From Rhodococcus jostii NBRC 16295 (GTDB lineage Bacteria; Actinomycetota; Actinomycetes; Mycobacteriales; Mycobacteriaceae), in the NCBI RefSeq assembly GCF_001894825.1, contig NZ_BCWY01000059.1, positions 1 to 63,405 on the forward strand: a DNA stretch of 63,405 nt, given 5' to 3'. Of the stretch, positions 15,855 to 24,283 are shown one piece after another; position 1 is the first letter of the stretch; every line of letters starts with the position of its first letter. The notes under the pieces are model-generated. The model made no database searches. It saw nothing but the letters and a program-made list of their open reading frames with translations, and was not told the origin of the DNA. The position numbers were made by a program, and so were the translations under genes.

Positions 15855-17450
15855 TCAGGCTTGGGTGAGTCGGCCGTCGACGCGACGCCACAACTGTTCG
15901 GGGTTGCCGTCGGCGATGGCGGCGGGGAGTAGCGAACTCGGAACATCCTGGTACGCAACGGGTCGCAGGAAACGCTCGATCGCGAGCGAGCCCACGGATG
16001 TGGTGCGGGAGTCGGACGTCGCCGGGTGCGGACCACCGTGCACCATCGCGTGACCGACCTCGACCCCGGTGGGCCAGCCGTTGAACAGGATTCGTCCGGC
16101 CTTGAGTTCGAGGACGGGCAGCAGTCGTCCGGCCTCGTCGAGATCGGCGTCGTCGACGTGGACGGTCGCGGTCAGCTGACCTTCGAGCTTGGCTGCGACG
16201 GCCCGCACCTGCTCGGCGTCGCGGCAGCGGACGATCAGGCTCGACGAACCGAACACCTCCTGCTGCAACACCTCCGAACCCAGGAACGTGTCGGCGTCGG
16301 TGCTGAACAGCGCGGCCCGGCCGGTGTTCGGCGCGTCGGATTCGGTGCCGCGCGCCTCCACGGTCGCGGCTCCGGTGAGCGCGGTGACGCCGTCCGCGTA
16401 GCAGCCGGCGATGTTCGGGGTGAGCATCGGCGTGGGCGTGCTCTCGGCGACGGCGGCGCTCGCGGACTCGACGAACGAGGCGAGTCCGGGACCGTCGACC
16501 GCGATGACGAGACCGGGGTTGGTGCAGAACTGTCCGGATCCGAGGGTCAGGGACCCGACGAAGGCCCGACCGAGTTCGGCGCCCCGTGTGGTGAGCGCGT
16601 TCTCGAGAACGAACACCGGGTTGATCGAACTCATCTCCGCGTACACCGGGATCGGTTCCGGACGTCCCGCGGCCGCAGCGACCAGAGCGGTTCCACCGGA
16701 ACGCGATCCGGTGAAGCCGACGGCCTTGATGCGAGGATCGGTGACCAGGGCGGTGCCGAGTCCGCGGCCCGAGCCGAACAGCAGGGAGAACGTTCCCGCC
16801 GGCATGCCGGTGCTCGCGACGGCGGCGGCGATGGCGCGGCCGCCGAGTTCGGACGTGCCGGGGTGCGCGTCGTGGGCCTTCACGACGACCGGGCACCCCG
16901 CCGCCAGCGCGGACGCGGTGTCGCCGCCGGCGACCGAGAACGCGAGCGGGAAGTTGCTCGCACCGAACACCGCGACCGGGCCGAGCGGCACCTTCCGCTG
17001 GCGGATGTCCGCACGCGGCAACGGAGCCCGGTCGGGCAGCGCGGGATCGATGCGGGCGCCGTTCCAGCCGCCGTCGCGCAGGACGCCGGCGAACAGCCGC
17101 AGCTGTCCGGACGTGCGGCCCACCTCACCGGTGACGCGGCCCTGCGGAAGACCGGACTCGGCACACACCCGGGCGACGAGTGTCTCGCCGAGAGCCTCGA
17201 TGTTGTCGGCGATCGCCTCGAGGAACCGGGCGCGCTCCTCGGACGTCGTGGCGCGGAACGGCGCGAACGCCTCGGCGGCGGCGGCGCACGCGGCGTCGAC
17301 GTCCCGGTCGTCACCGTGCGCGAATCCGGGTTCCAGCCGGGCGCCGGTGGTGGGGTCGATGCCGTGGATCGTCGCGCCGGAACCCTGGACGGGCTTGCCT
17401 GCGATGATCATCTGTCCGGTCACGTCGGTCCGGTTCACCGTTGCTGTCAT
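15855..17450 (-). CDS. alpha-ketoglutaric semialdehyde (2,5-dioxovalerate) dehydrogenase
   Basis: This NAD(P)-dependent aldehyde dehydrogenase of 531 residues oxidises alpha-ketoglutaric semialdehyde to alpha-ketoglutarate, the last step of the glucarate route. It has GPVAVFGASNFPLAFSVAGG for cofactor binding, the AEMSSINPVFV strand with the general-base Glu, and catalytic C309 in GSGQFCTNPG. The MSSINP motif and the length above 500 residues are typical of this subgroup, as opposed to generic aldehyde dehydrogenases. It lies 25 bp upstream of kdgD in the operon. Confidence 0.9.
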   Translation of the reverse strand: MTATVNRTDVTGQMIIAGKPVQGSGATIHGIDPTTGARLEPGFAHGDDRDVDAACAAAAEAFAPFRATTSEERARFLEAIADNIEALGETLVARVCAESGLPQGRVTGEVGRTSGQLRLFAGVLRDGGWNGARIDPALPDRAPLPRADIRQRKVPLGPVAVFGASNFPLAFSVAGGDTASALAAGCPVVVKAHDAHPGTSELGGRAIAAAVASTGMPAGTFSLLFGSGRGLGTALVTDPRIKAVGFTGSRSGGTALVAAAAGRPEPIPVYAEMSSINPVFVLENALTTRGAELGRAFVGSLTLGSGQFCTNPGLVIAVDGPGLASFVESASAAVAESTPTPMLTPNIAGCYADGVTALTGAATVEARGTESDAPNTGRAALFSTDADTFLGSEVLQQEVFGSSSLIVRCRDAEQVRAVAAKLEGQLTATVHVDDADLDEAGRLLPVLELKAGRILFNGWPTGVEVGHAMVHGGPHPATSDSRTTSVGSLAIERFLRPVAYQDVPSSLLPAAIADGNPEQLWRRVDGRLTQA

Positions 17451-17499
17451 GATGCGATCCTCGAATTCTCGTCTGCGTTTCGTATGGGCCGGTGCGGGG

Positions 17500-18861
17500 T
17501 CATGTGGCGGCCACGGTGGTCTCGTCGGAGGCCACCTCGGCCCGGTCCGCGACTTCGTCGATGTCTTCCTTGTCCCGCCGGAAGTACGTCACCGCCGCGG
17601 CCGCGGCCAGGGCGAAGAGCGACAGCACGACCAGGCCCATCGTCACCGTGCCGGTCTGCTCCTTGATCACTCCGAAGCCGAACGGGGCCACGAAGCCGCC
17701 CAGGTTGCCCAGCGAGTTGATGATCGCGATCGCCGGCGCCAGCACCATCGGGTGCAGTGTGCGCTGCGGAATCGACCAGAAGAGCGGGCTCGCGCTCTTG
17801 AAGCCCATCGTCGCGATGCACAGCAGCGGAAGCGCCAGCCAGGGCGTGACGAACGCGGCGGCCATCGTGCCGATTCCGCCGATGAGCAGCGCGGCGACGA
17901 GGTAGGGCTTGTGCCGTCCGGTGCGGTCGGCGGAGCGGTTGGAGAAGTACATCGCGAAGATCGCGCAGATCCACGGCAGCGAGGAGAGCAGCCCGACGGT
18001 GACGTCGGTGGTGCCCGGGATGCGGCGGATGATCGACGGCAACCAGAACGTGTTGGCGTAGATCGCCATGGTGATCGCGAAGAAGATGCCGCAGCACACC
18101 AGGATCCGCGGCTGCAGGAGCAGCTTCCAGCGCGAGCCGGACTCGCCACGCTTCGCGGACGCCTCACTGCGGAGCACGTCCTCCTCGGCGATGACGGCCT
18201 GCAGGTCGTGCTTCTCCGCGCCGGTGAGCCACTTCGCGTCGTCGATCTTCGAGTCGAGCAGGCGGTAGGCGATGCACCCGACGACGACGGACAGCAGGCC
18301 TTCCAGCCCGAACATCCACTGCCAGCCGTGATGCCCACCGAGGCCGTCGAGGGACAGCAGCGGTCCGGACATCGGCCCGGAGATCGCGGCGGCGATCGAG
18401 GACCCGGCGATGAACAGTGCGGTCGCACGGCTGCGGTGGTTGTTCGGCAGCCAGCGTGTGAAGTAGAAGATGATGGCCGGGAAGAAGCCGGCCTCGGCGA
18501 CACCGAGAAGGAACCGCAGGACGTAGAACATCTCCGGGCCGTTGACGAACACCATCGCCGCCGACACGAGGCCCCACGAGATCATGATGCGCGTCAGCCA
18601 CACCTTGGCGCCGAACTTCTCCATGAGCACGTTCGACGGCAGTTCGAAGATCGCATAGGCGATGAAGAAGACACCCGCACCGAAGCCGTACGCCGCGGCG
18701 CCGATGCCCACATCCGCCTCGAGGTGAGTCTGGGCATACCCGATGTTCGATCGGTTCAGCTGGTTGCAGATCAACATCACGATGAACAGCGGCACGACAC
18801 GGCGGAAGATCTTGGCGACCGCGCTGTCGACTGCCGGGGACACGGCGAGGGGGAGGGTCAT
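17500..18861 (-). CDS. MFS transporter, glucarate/galactarate type
   Basis: This 453-residue protein has about 12 membrane helices and resembles the anion:cation symporter branch of the major facilitator superfamily (GudP/GarP-like). Early motifs are LNRSNIGYAQ and FFIAYAIFELPSNVLMEKFG. A central cytoplasmic loop carries DAKWLTGAEK, followed by PGTTDVTVGLLSSLPW. It likely imports glucarate. It is the promoter-proximal gene of the operon, with GAGAGGAG before its ATG. The gap to the dehydrogenase gene is 49 bp. Confidence 0.9.
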   Translation of the reverse strand: MTLPLAVSPAVDSAVAKIFRRVVPLFIVMLICNQLNRSNIGYAQTHLEADVGIGAAAYGFGAGVFFIAYAIFELPSNVLMEKFGAKVWLTRIMISWGLVSAAMVFVNGPEMFYVLRFLLGVAEAGFFPAIIFYFTRWLPNNHRSRATALFIAGSSIAAAISGPMSGPLLSLDGLGGHHGWQWMFGLEGLLSVVVGCIAYRLLDSKIDDAKWLTGAEKHDLQAVIAEEDVLRSEASAKRGESGSRWKLLLQPRILVCCGIFFAITMAIYANTFWLPSIIRRIPGTTDVTVGLLSSLPWICAIFAMYFSNRSADRTGRHKPYLVAALLIGGIGTMAAAFVTPWLALPLLCIATMGFKSASPLFWSIPQRTLHPMVLAPAIAIINSLGNLGGFVAPFGFGVIKEQTGTVTMGLVVLSLFALAAAAAVTYFRRDKEDIDEVADRAEVASDETTVAAT

Positions 18862-19001
18862 CGGTGACTCCTCTCTCTAAGTTCGGATGGCTGGAAACGT
18901 TGGGGGACCCCGATCACGCCCCGATGCGGAAGCGTGACCTGAGTCATAGGAGTCACGCTAGGGCGGCGTTCGATACATGTCCAAGTCAAAGTTTCGCGTC
19001 A

Positions 19002-19022
19002 TCGATGCTGAAACGGCATCGA
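19002..19022. promoter_or_regulatory. inverted repeat in glucarate/GNAT divergent promoter
   Basis: TCGATGC (19002-19008) and GCATCGA (19016-19022) are a perfect 7-bp repeat with a 7-base spacer, which suits a LysR or GntR dimer. It sits 140 bp upstream of the transporter and 24 bp upstream of the GNAT start. Confidence 0.45.
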
Positions 19023-19046
19023 CCGCGTTCCTGCTAGTTTCCTACC

Positions 19047-19619
19047 GTGAGCGCCGCCGCAGACACCTTCGAGTTCGTCCGCACCACCCGCGAGCACTTC
19101 CCCCAACTGCAACGATGGCTTCGCCAACCACACGTCGCGCGGTTCTGGAACCACGACACCGCCGACGCGGACATCGAACGCGACTTCGGCGGCAGCATCG
19201 ACGGCACCGAACCCTGCGAAGACTTTCTCGTCCGCCGCCACGGCCTGCCCTTCGGATTCATCCAGCGCTACCGGATCGCCGACTACCCCGAGGACCTCGC
19301 GCTCCTCACCGCCCTCGTCGAGATCCCGCCGGGAAGCATCTCCATCGACTACTTCGTCGGCGACCCGCAGCACACCGGTCAGGGGCTGGGCACCGCGATG
19401 ATCCACGCCTTCGTCGACCGGTGCCGCACGGACCTACCCGACGCCACCGCGATCGTCGTCCCCGTCGTCGTCCCCAACCGGGCGTCGTGGCGCGCGCTCG
19501 AGAAGGCCGGCTTCCGACGCGTCGGCGAGGGCTTCCTCCCGCCCGACAACCCGATCGACGACGGGGCGCACTACATCAGCAGGCTCGACCTGATTCTCGC
19601 CGATCCGAACAGGCCCTGA
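19047..19619 (+). CDS. GNAT family N-acetyltransferase
   Basis: This 190-residue protein has the GNAT fold. HFPQLQRWLRQPHVARFW near the start and IDYFVGDPQHTGQGLGTAMI as the acetyl-CoA pyrophosphate loop resemble aminoglycoside 6'-N-acetyltransferase and siderophore lysine acetyltransferase relatives. It ends NRASWRALEKAGFRRVGEGF. The amine substrate is unknown. Start is GTG 19047, without an obvious ribosome site. It diverges from the glucarate operon but is probably unrelated to it. Confidence 0.88.
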   Translation: MSAAADTFEFVRTTREHFPQLQRWLRQPHVARFWNHDTADADIERDFGGSIDGTEPCEDFLVRRHGLPFGFIQRYRIADYPEDLALLTALVEIPPGSISIDYFVGDPQHTGQGLGTAMIHAFVDRCRTDLPDATAIVVPVVVPNRASWRALEKAGFRRVGEGFLPPDNPIDDGAHYISRLDLILADPNRP

Positions 19620-19820
19620 AGACTGCGGGACGGGTCGTCACCAGGCGACGAAGAATGGGATCAGCCCTGTGTTGCGGCGGCATTCACCCTGCCGGGCCGC
19701 AGATACTCACCAGCGCCGCACAGGTGGCCGAATATGCGAATACGACTTTTGTGCAACGTCTTTCATCCGCTCCGCGGGGGTGTACCGTCGTGTCGAATAC
19801 CACCCGACCCGGAAAGGGAC

Positions 19821-20039
19821 ATGATCATGCGTTTGTCCACCCGCAATCAGCTCGCCGGCACGATCACCGAAGTCACCGTCGGTGCGGTGATGGCCACGGT
19901 GAAGGTGCGCCTCGACGGCGGCGAACAGATCGTCACCGCCTCCATCACCAAGGAAGCCGTCGAAGAACTCGGCCTCGAGACCGGTAAGCCCGCCACCGTG
20001 CTGGTCAAGTCCACCGAGGTGATGCTCGGCGTCGAGTAA
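19821..20039 (+). CDS. molybdenum-pterin binding protein (molbindin, TOBE domain)
   Basis: This 72-residue protein has a single Mop/TOBE domain. It begins RLSTRNQLAGTITEVTVGAV and ends EVMLGVE, closely following the molbindin pattern. Such proteins bind molybdate or tungstate in the cytosol as oligomers. GGAAAGGG lies just upstream of ATG 19821, and a second ATG (19827) is almost equally good. The longer frame from 19734 is unlikely. No molybdate transporter gene is adjacent here. Confidence 0.88.
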   Translation: MIMRLSTRNQLAGTITEVTVGAVMATVKVRLDGGEQIVTASITKEAVEELGLETGKPATVLVKSTEVMLGVE

Positions 20040-20058
20040 CGGGTGGAGGTCGGCGCGG

Positions 20059-20670
20059 TCAGGCGGAGCTCCGTTCGGAGAAGGGTCGGCGACGCAGGCT
20101 CGGGCTCTCGATGGCAGGAGGCACGTACGCCTGGTCGAGCGTGCCGACATCGGTACCGGGCGGGACGATCTCGTCGATCCGGTCGAGGATGTCGTCGGTG
20201 AGTGCGACGTCGATGCCGGCGAGAAGGTCGTCGAGGTGGCCCATCGTGCGCGGCCCGACGATCGCGCTGGTGACGCCTGGGTGAGCGATCGTGAACGCCA
20301 TCGCGAGGTGGGTCATCGGCATTCCCGCCTCGTGCGCGAGCGGGACGAGTTGCTCGACGACGTCGAGGCGACGGGCATCCGTGAGGTGCGCGAAGAAGGC
20401 CGCACGGCGCAGGTCGTTGTGCTGCCCCTTGCGGACGCGACCGGTGAGCAGCCCCTGCGCGAAGGGACCCCGGACCAGCGTGCCCATCCCGTAGCGTTGC
20501 GCGACGGACAGTACCTCGCGTTCGATTGCGCGGTTGAGCAACGAGTAGGGCGGCTGTCGCTCGGCGACCCACTGCGCCTCGTCGCCCGTGCACTGAGGCT
20601 GACCAGCGACGAACGCGACCACCTGTTCCATCTGGCCGGTGAAGAGCCCTCGCGAGCGCTGCTACGCGTG
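20059..20670 (-). pseudogene. remnant of aldo/keto reductase
   Basis: The minus strand encodes only the C-terminal half of an NADPH aldo/keto reductase. AQWVAER runs directly into QPPYSLLNRAIE, then LSVAQRYGMGTLVRGPFAQGLLTG and GVTSAIVGPRTMGHLDDLL. Intact members are about 330 residues, with the catalytic Asp-Tyr-Lys-His set in the missing N-terminal half. Residues normally lying between AQWVAER and QPPYS are also deleted. RGLFTGQ sequence can be followed upstream to about 20670 and then homology stops. The free frame starting at 20631 is not expected to be active. Confidence 0.75.
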
Positions 20671-20737
20671 GTCGGCTTACAGGACCTGACCCATGACCTT
20701 GCAGGACCCGAGCCGTAGACCGCGCCCCATGGCCGAG

Positions 20738-21919
20738 TCAGTTCGTGGCAGGGTTCTCCGATCCCAGGTTTCGCACGAGCCATCGCCCGTCGACGCGATG
20801 CATGACGACCGGGCACACATACCGGGGGTCGTTCGGCTGCCATTGGCCGCCCTCCAGCGTCGAGGTGTCGAGCACGTAGAGCGCCTCGATGCCCGGGGCG
20901 ATCGTCCGTGTGGCTGCACCGATTCCCCACGTCGCCGGATCCGGCAGCATCGCCCGGAACGACCGCACGTACACGCGCTCGAAATGCACCCACAACGGAT
21001 GATCCGGCGTCGGCCCCGCCAGGGCCGACGCGACCGCCTCAGCATCCCAACCGTCGACAGTCATCTGATAGTGGTTGTCCTGCACCCATTTCTGTGCGAG
21101 CACCGCCCGGAATTCGGGATCCACATTCGACCACGCCGACAGCAGATCCCCGTCCACGGCCACCGGCGTCAGGAACGCCCTCGCCGCACTCACCAGCTCT
21201 GCATGCCCGAGGAACCGCACCCGTTCGGCCGGATCCATTGCACGAAGCTGCCGGTACGTCTGCCGTACCTCGGGCGGCAAGGAGTCGATCTGCTCGTCGG
21301 TCAGCTCCGGAAGTGGGGACGCCGCCGGGGCCGCACCATCGCCTGCGTCGTCCTGGCGACCAAGCAATGCCCGGACGGCGTCGACGAACCGTGGGGTCAG
21401 CCGCTCGAGGGACTCGAGCAGTTCCCCCACCGTGCGCGGCGGGAGCGCATTCCGGGCGACCAGCACGTGCATGCACTCGAACACCGCTTCCGGGTCCAGA
21501 TCGATTTGATCGCAGAGGAATTCGTCGGGGTGAATCGCCTCGACGTCGAACGGGTCGAGGGTCGACGGCGGGAAGTCCGTCGGATTGGCGGTCACGATCA
21601 AGGCTGCACCGGACCGTACAGCCGCAGCCAGGACGTGCCGGTCCTTCGGATCGTTGGTCATCGCGGGGATCAGCGCCCGGTATCCGCATGATTCCTCCTC
21701 CGCGAAGGGAAATGCCCTGCGCATCTGCTGCACTCGGCGTGCCGCCTCGTCAGGCGACTTACCGAACCTCTCTCCGGACAGGTTGCGCTCCACCTCGTCG
21801 AGTAGATCCGGCGTCCACACCGGCCGGAACAACTCGGCGTCGGCGAGGGTGAGCAGCAGATCGTTCAGGGCCTGGGGCAGCATGACGTTCGCGTCGAGAA
21901 CCACCCGAAAGGTAGCCAT
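20738..21919 (-). CDS. PIN-domain toxin with extra C-terminal domain
   Basis: This 393-residue protein begins with a PIN ribonuclease domain (about 1-145). It shows FRVVLDANVMLP (first acidic residue), LLDEVERNL (Glu), NDPKDRHVLAAAV (Asp pair) and LIVTANPTDFP. The remaining 250 residues are unusual for VapC-like toxins. A linker rich in Pro, Glu and Asp contains TDEQIDSLPPEVRQTYRQLRAM. A last domain of about 150 residues (VSAARAFLTPVAVDGDLLSAW to NLGSENP) could be NTF2-like. It lies 19 bp downstream of a DNA-binding antitoxin gene. Toxin function is inferred. Confidence 0.8.
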   Translation of the reverse strand: MATFRVVLDANVMLPQALNDLLLTLADAELFRPVWTPDLLDEVERNLSGERFGKSPDEAARRVQQMRRAFPFAEEESCGYRALIPAMTNDPKDRHVLAAAVRSGAALIVTANPTDFPPSTLDPFDVEAIHPDEFLCDQIDLDPEAVFECMHVLVARNALPPRTVGELLESLERLTPRFVDAVRALLGRQDDAGDGAAPAASPLPELTDEQIDSLPPEVRQTYRQLRAMDPAERVRFLGHAELVSAARAFLTPVAVDGDLLSAWSNVDPEFRAVLAQKWVQDNHYQMTVDGWDAEAVASALAGPTPDHPLWVHFERVYVRSFRAMLPDPATWGIGAATRTIAPGIEALYVLDTSTLEGGQWQPNDPRYVCPVVMHRVDGRWLVRNLGSENPATN

Positions 21920-21938
21920 AGGTTGCCCCCACCTCGGA

Positions 21939-22397
21939 TCAGCGGGTCGTCACGAAGCCGTCAGCGGCGTCGCCGGGGTCCGGGGTTTCGTCGTGCGCCA
22001 TCTCCTCGAACACCTGGCCGCGGCGCTCGCGCTCACGCTGCTGGAATTCGAGCACGTCAGCCAATTCCACCCGCCGATGCCGGCCCGGCGACGTGTACGG
22101 GATCTTCCCCGCCTCCAGCAACCGCACGAACGTCGGTCGGGTGATGCCCAACAGTTCCGCGGCCTCCTGCGTCGTCAGCACCGTGCGACGCGGCTCCACC
22201 GTCACCGCCTGCCCCCGATCCAGAGCAGTGACCGCGTCGACGAGCAACCCCCGAACACTGTCCGGCAGCGGCACCGACCCCTCCTGGGTCGAGATCCACA
22301 TATCCTCGTCACCAGCGAGGACAGCCTTCAATGCGGCGAGAAGATCCCGATCGTCGGCGGCCGGCGGCAACACCGTGCGGTTCATCAGGGCGGCCAT
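21939..22397 (-). CDS. helix-turn-helix antitoxin / excisionase-type DNA-binding protein
   Basis: This 152-residue protein has an excisionase-like helix-turn-helix at about 75-125 (LTTQEAAELLGITRPTFVRLLEAGKIPYTSPG, then HRRVELADVLEF). Acidic flexible segments lie at both ends. Such proteins pair with PIN toxins, bind the operon promoter and neutralise the toxin through a tail. The order antitoxin-toxin with a 19-bp gap supports this. Start is uncertain between ATG 22397 and ATG 22385. The frame is open to 22529 but that DNA overlaps the divergent promoter. Confidence 0.8.
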   Translation of the reverse strand: MAALMNRTVLPPAADDRDLLAALKAVLAGDEDMWISTQEGSVPLPDSVRGLLVDAVTALDRGQAVTVEPRRTVLTTQEAAELLGITRPTFVRLLEAGKIPYTSPGRHRRVELADVLEFQQRERERRGQVFEEMAHDETPDPGDAADGFVTTR

Positions 22398-22463
22398 ACC
22401 CCACCATAAAACGAAAAAAACGAACACACAATGTGGTTGGGGTCGGCCCCTGCCCGCGTCATG

Positions 22464-22495
22464 CTTGACCCTGACACAGTGACAAGGACTCGAAT
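22464..22495 (+). promoter_or_regulatory. MerR-type promoter of the HEAT/MerR operon
   Basis: A TTGACC -35 (22465-22470) and a TCGAAT -10 (22490-22495) are separated by 19 bases, the long spacer typical of MerR-controlled promoters. CTTG (22464-22467) and CAAG (22483-22486) bound an imperfect palindrome matching at 8 of 11 positions, sited inside the spacer where MerR dimers bind. The MerR gene lies in the same operon, so autoregulation is likely. Confidence 0.6.
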
Positions 22496-22519
22496 GGTCG
22501 ACGAAGGAGGTGGTTGTCC

Positions 22520-23176
22520 ATGAACACAATCAACTACGGTGGGCCGAACGCTCACCTCGTCGACGCCCTGGCCGCAGCCCACCCGTCGAGTCGGCTGCGG
22601 GCGGCGCTCACGGCGGGCACACGCCCCGACCCCCAGCTCACGGAGATCCTCGTCGACCGGTGTGCCATCGAACCGGACTTCTTCGTCCGCGACATGCTGA
22701 CCTGGGCATTGTGCCGCCTGCCGACCGAGATCACCGTGCCGAGACTGATCCACGAGCTCGGGTCCGACACCGCGCAGGCCCGCAGTCAGTCGCTGCACAC
22801 CCTGTCCAAGATCGGGCATCGGCAGGCCTGGCCCGCGGTGTCGGCGTTGCTGCACGACGAGCACGACGAGGTCGCGCGCAGCGCGTGGCGAACGGCCGTG
22901 GCACTCGTGCCGCCCGGCGACGAGGCTGCCCTCGCCGCCGATCTGGCGACCGAACTCGGACGGGGTGATCAGCACATGCATCTCAGTCTGAGCCGTGCAT
23001 TGGTGGGACTCGGGGAGGCTGTCCTGCCGGTTCTCGACACAGCCGCAACGCATCCCGATCCGCGCGTCCGTGCGCACGCGGACGCGACACAACGGCTCTG
23101 TCACGATCCCGACAGCGGGTTCACCCTCTCACTCGAGGTGGCCAAGCGCGTTGCGGTCGCCGGCCCGGACGCGTAG
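22520..23176 (+). CDS. HEAT-repeat protein
   Basis: This 218-residue protein is built of HEAT-like helical pairs, for example FFVRDMLTWALCRLP followed by VPRLIHELGSDTAQARSQSL, HTLSKIGHRQAWPAVSALL and DEVARSAWRTAVAL. It has no catalytic motif and probably mediates protein binding. ATG 22520 has GAAGGAGG nine bases upstream. It is followed after 14 bp by a MerR regulator whose C-terminus also carries HEAT repeats. The pair therefore looks like a dedicated regulatory unit. Confidence 0.8.
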   Translation: MNTINYGGPNAHLVDALAAAHPSSRLRAALTAGTRPDPQLTEILVDRCAIEPDFFVRDMLTWALCRLPTEITVPRLIHELGSDTAQARSQSLHTLSKIGHRQAWPAVSALLHDEHDEVARSAWRTAVALVPPGDEAALAADLATELGRGDQHMHLSLSRALVGLGEAVLPVLDTAATHPDPRVRAHADATQRLCHDPDSGFTLSLEVAKRVAVAGPDA

Positions 23177-23190
23177 CAGGAGGAGATGCG

Positions 23191-24234
23191 ATGTTGATCG
23201 GTGAGGTCTCCCAGCGTTGTGGTGTCAGCACCCGGATGCTGCGCCACTACGACACATTGGGACTCGTCAAGCCCAGGGGCCGCACCTCCGGCGGCTACCG
23301 CGAGTACTCCGCCGACGACATCCGACGGCTCTTCCACGTCGAGAGCCTGAGGACCCTGGGGCTGTCGTTGAACGAGGCCAAGCGCGCACTGGACGAGCCC
23401 GACTTCGCACCGGCCGATCTGGTGGGAGACCTCATCCGACACACACGCCAGCGGATCGCCGCCGAGGAGGAACTACTCGCGAACCTCGAACGTGTCGACG
23501 CCGCGTCCCCCGCGCAGTGGGAGGACGTTCTACACATCGTCACTCTGCTGCGCGGGCTCGAATCGGAATCCGCGGCCCATCGTCAACAAGTGATCTTGTC
23601 CCACAACGGGATTGCGTCGCTGCCCGTCGAAGCGCTGGTCGAGGCCATCCTGTCGGAAGACGACCTCAATGTGGCCGGAGCGCTGCACTGGTCGTTGGCC
23701 AGGGTCGCCGGCCACGGACTCGAGGATCTCGCCCACGGACTCGACGCGGGCGAGGTCGCGATCCGGCGTCGCGCCGCTGCCGCCATAGCGGCAATCCACA
23801 CTACGGAGGCAACGGTACATCTGAGACGGGCTCTCGATGATCCGGACGCCACGGTCCGCGCATACGCGGCCCTCGCGCTCGGCTCACGCGGAAACATCGA
23901 CTCGATACCCGCCCTCCTCGAGATGGTCGCGGAGGGGCCGCGCGATGTCGAGGCAGCCGAAGCGTTGGGCCTACTGACGACCATCTCCCCCTCGGCCGAC
24001 GACATCGTCGAGGCCATGCACACCACGCTCGACCACGCCGATGACACGCCCACCCGACTGCGAATCACCCAAGCCCTCGCCGAGATTCCCGGCACCGCGG
24101 CACGGCGGGCTCTGTCCCGGCTGACCCACGACCGCGACCGGACGATCGCGTCCACCGCGGCAGCAATCATCAACACCCAGGACCACGGACGACGACGCCG
24201 ACCCACGCCATCACACACGGCGCCGCGTACGTAA
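23191..24234 (+). CDS. MerR regulator with HEAT-repeat effector domain
   Basis: This 347-residue protein opens with a classical MerR DNA-binding region (IGEVSQRCGVSTRMLRHYDTLGLVKP, then SGGYREYSADDIRRL). A coiled-coil dimerisation helix covers about 80-115. In place of a small metal or drug pocket it has about 200 residues of HEAT repeats (DGEVAIRRRAAAAI-like helices, VRAYAALALGSRG, RRALSRLTHDRDR). GGAGGAG precedes ATG 23191. A protein partner rather than a small molecule may be sensed. Confidence 0.88.
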   Translation: MLIGEVSQRCGVSTRMLRHYDTLGLVKPRGRTSGGYREYSADDIRRLFHVESLRTLGLSLNEAKRALDEPDFAPADLVGDLIRHTRQRIAAEEELLANLERVDAASPAQWEDVLHIVTLLRGLESESAAHRQQVILSHNGIASLPVEALVEAILSEDDLNVAGALHWSLARVAGHGLEDLAHGLDAGEVAIRRRAAAAIAAIHTTEATVHLRRALDDPDATVRAYAALALGSRGNIDSIPALLEMVAEGPRDVEAAEALGLLTTISPSADDIVEAMHTTLDHADDTPTRLRITQALAEIPGTAARRALSRLTHDRDRTIASTAAAIINTQDHGRRRRPTPSHTAPRT

Positions 24235-24283
24235 CCGGAGGCCGATCCGCCGAATCGGGCGCGGCGCCGACTAGGTTTTCTAC

